Below are positions 39,276 through 39,991 of a stretch of 39,991 nucleotides of DNA, in pieces (position 1 is the stretch's first letter; the number at the start of each line of letters is the position of its first letter). The stretch is from Deltaproteobacteria bacterium (GTDB taxonomy: Bacteria; Desulfobacterota; Desulfarculia; Desulfarculales; Desulfarculaceae). The stretch is from positions 1 to 39,991 of the forward strand of contig JAHLLJ010000020.1 of NCBI GenBank assembly GCA_020444205.1. Direction: 5' to 3'. A program made the translations under genes and the position numbers. The notes beneath the pieces were generated by a model. It was not told the DNA's origin. It saw only the letters and a program-made list of their open reading frames with translations, and did no database searches.

Positions 39276-39991
39276 AGTCAGGGGGAACATGGGGAAGACC
39301 TTGGCGACAGTGGATATGGTGGGGTGCATCCAGGCCCGCTCGGGCATGGGGTTTAGCCACACGCAGTAGCGGAAATGGTCGGCGATGCGCTGCAGCCAAT
39401 CCAGGCCGGGTATCTCATTGTGATAGTAGTAGTCAATGGCCCCGCCCACGCTCACCAACTCCGAAGGTGACATAAAGGCGTCACCCACGATTATCACCTT
39501 ATAGTCGGCTCCCAGATTGCGTATCAGGCTCCCGGTGGGCTCCGCCTCGGAGGTGTAGATGTCGGTGAAGATGTCCTGATAAATGCAGTTGTGGAAGTAG
39601 TAGGCCTTTAGGTCGCGGAAGTGGGTCATCTGGTGGGCAGCGGAAAACAGACGGTCCACCAGGCGGGCGTAAGGATTCATGGAGCCGCCCGAGTCCATTA
39701 AAAGGAGAACCCGCACCGTGTTTTTGCGCTCGCGGGTGAATACCAGTTCGATCTCGCCCGCTTCCTTGCAGGTTTTGTCAATGGTGGCCTCGATGTCCAA
39801 GAAGTCCTCAGGGCCTTCCTTGGCAAAACGCCGCAGCTTTTTCAGGGCCATCTTCACCTGGCGCACGTCCAAGGTAACGTCGGTGCGGTAATTCTTGAAT
39901 TTGCGCGCCGCGGCGATCTGCACAGCCCGGCCTCCACCGCCCGGCCCGCCGATGCGGATGCCCGCCGGGTTGGCCCCGGAGTGGCCAAAGG
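39228..39991 (-). CDS. VWA-domain protein, CoxE-like (C-terminal part, cut by window edge)
   Basis: At least 254 residues are visible and the frame stays open to the right edge, where it reads FGHSGANPAGIRIGG and GGGGRAVQIAAARKFKNYR before the VWA domain. The MIDAS metal motif is LLLMDSGGSMNPY (DxGxS), with TGSL and GDAFMSP later. Such proteins usually work with a MoxR-type AAA ATPase in metal-cofactor insertion or complex assembly; that gene would be expected to the right, outside the window. The start codon is not in the window. The 3' end overlaps the convergent SGNH-like gene by 48 nt. Confidence 0.87.
   Translation of the reverse strand, partial: FGHSGANPAGIRIGGPGGGGRAVQIAAARKFKNYRTDVTLDVRQVKMALKKLRRFAKEGPEDFLDIEATIDKTCKEAGEIELVFTRERKNTVRVLLLMDSGGSMNPYARLVDRLFSAAHQMTHFRDLKAYYFHNCIYQDIFTDIYTSEAEPTGSLIRNLGADYKVIIVGDAFMSPSELVSVGGAIDYYYHNEIPGLDWLQRIADHFRYCVWLNPMPERAWMHPTISTVAKVFPMFPLTLDGLDEAVRALMVRH

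Overview
The window looks like a chromosomal segment of a GC-rich, anaerobic, sulfate-reducing Desulfobacterota (delta-proteobacterial) organism. The best evidence is a qrcABCD-type quinone reductase operon at the left edge, a respiratory complex known from sulfate reducers. A rubrerythrin-like protein, an FmdE protein, an iron-sulfur flavoprotein, an Fe-S/flavin old-yellow-enzyme-type oxidoreductase and several sensor kinases with c-di-GMP signalling fit the same picture. I see no transposase, integrase, phage gene or CRISPR array. Base composition is even except for a few short AT-rich intergenic stretches.

Layout. 1-4184 (minus): qrcD (cut by the edge), qrcC, qrcB and qrcA behind a sigma70-like promoter. 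4424-5804 (minus): a Nudix hydrolase coupled to UDP-glucuronate decarboxylase. 5965-6506 (plus): a small B-box-like zinc protein overlapping a cupin. 6611-8014 (minus): a tight three-gene operon (unknown protein, secreted chagasin-type protease inhibitor, sulfite-oxidase-fold protein lacking the molybdenum Cys). 8185-10754: a globin-coupled histidine kinase converging on a LysR regulator, which is divergent from an FlK-type acyl-CoA thioesterase. 10751-12154 (minus): hotdog thioesterase, free-standing archaeal-type ThrRS editing domain, rubrerythrin-like protein. 12245-16664 (plus): pyruvate kinase, then a large membrane hybrid histidine kinase. 16661-29142 (minus): a long block of cupin, ftsH, FKBP/SlyD-like-methyltransferase fusion, YceI, Ser/Thr kinase, metallophosphoesterase, GT9 glycosyltransferase, OYE-type oxidoreductase, HD hydrolase, FmdE, HtrA protease and GNAT. 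29266-31347 (plus): surE, then a small FmdB-like zinc ribbon and a Cys-cluster protein behind a consensus sigma54 promoter. 31407-33811 (minus): iron-sulfur flavoprotein and a sodium:solute symporter. 34012-34132: tRNA-Asn and its terminator. 34197-34787 (minus): secreted HEAT-repeat protein. 35192-39275 (plus): membrane diguanylate cyclase, orphan TAXI-type binding protein, SGNH-like protein. 39228-39991 (minus): a VWA/CoxE-like protein running off the right edge.

How the genes fit together. The qrc operon would pass electrons from periplasmic cytochrome c3 to menaquinone. ATGA start/stop overlaps repeatedly tie unlike genes together: chagasin/sulfite-oxidase fold, hotdog/ThrRS editing domain, YceI/FKBP-methyltransferase, FmdE/HD. 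The most unusual items are the Cys-to-Ser sulfite-oxidase-fold protein, the free-standing ThrRS editing domain, the FlK homologue, the FKBP-methyltransferase fusion, and the sigma54 promoter with an upstream palindrome. I did not find one self-evident new defence or metabolic system. The candidates are listed separately with tests. All assignments come from reading the sequence; no database search was run.
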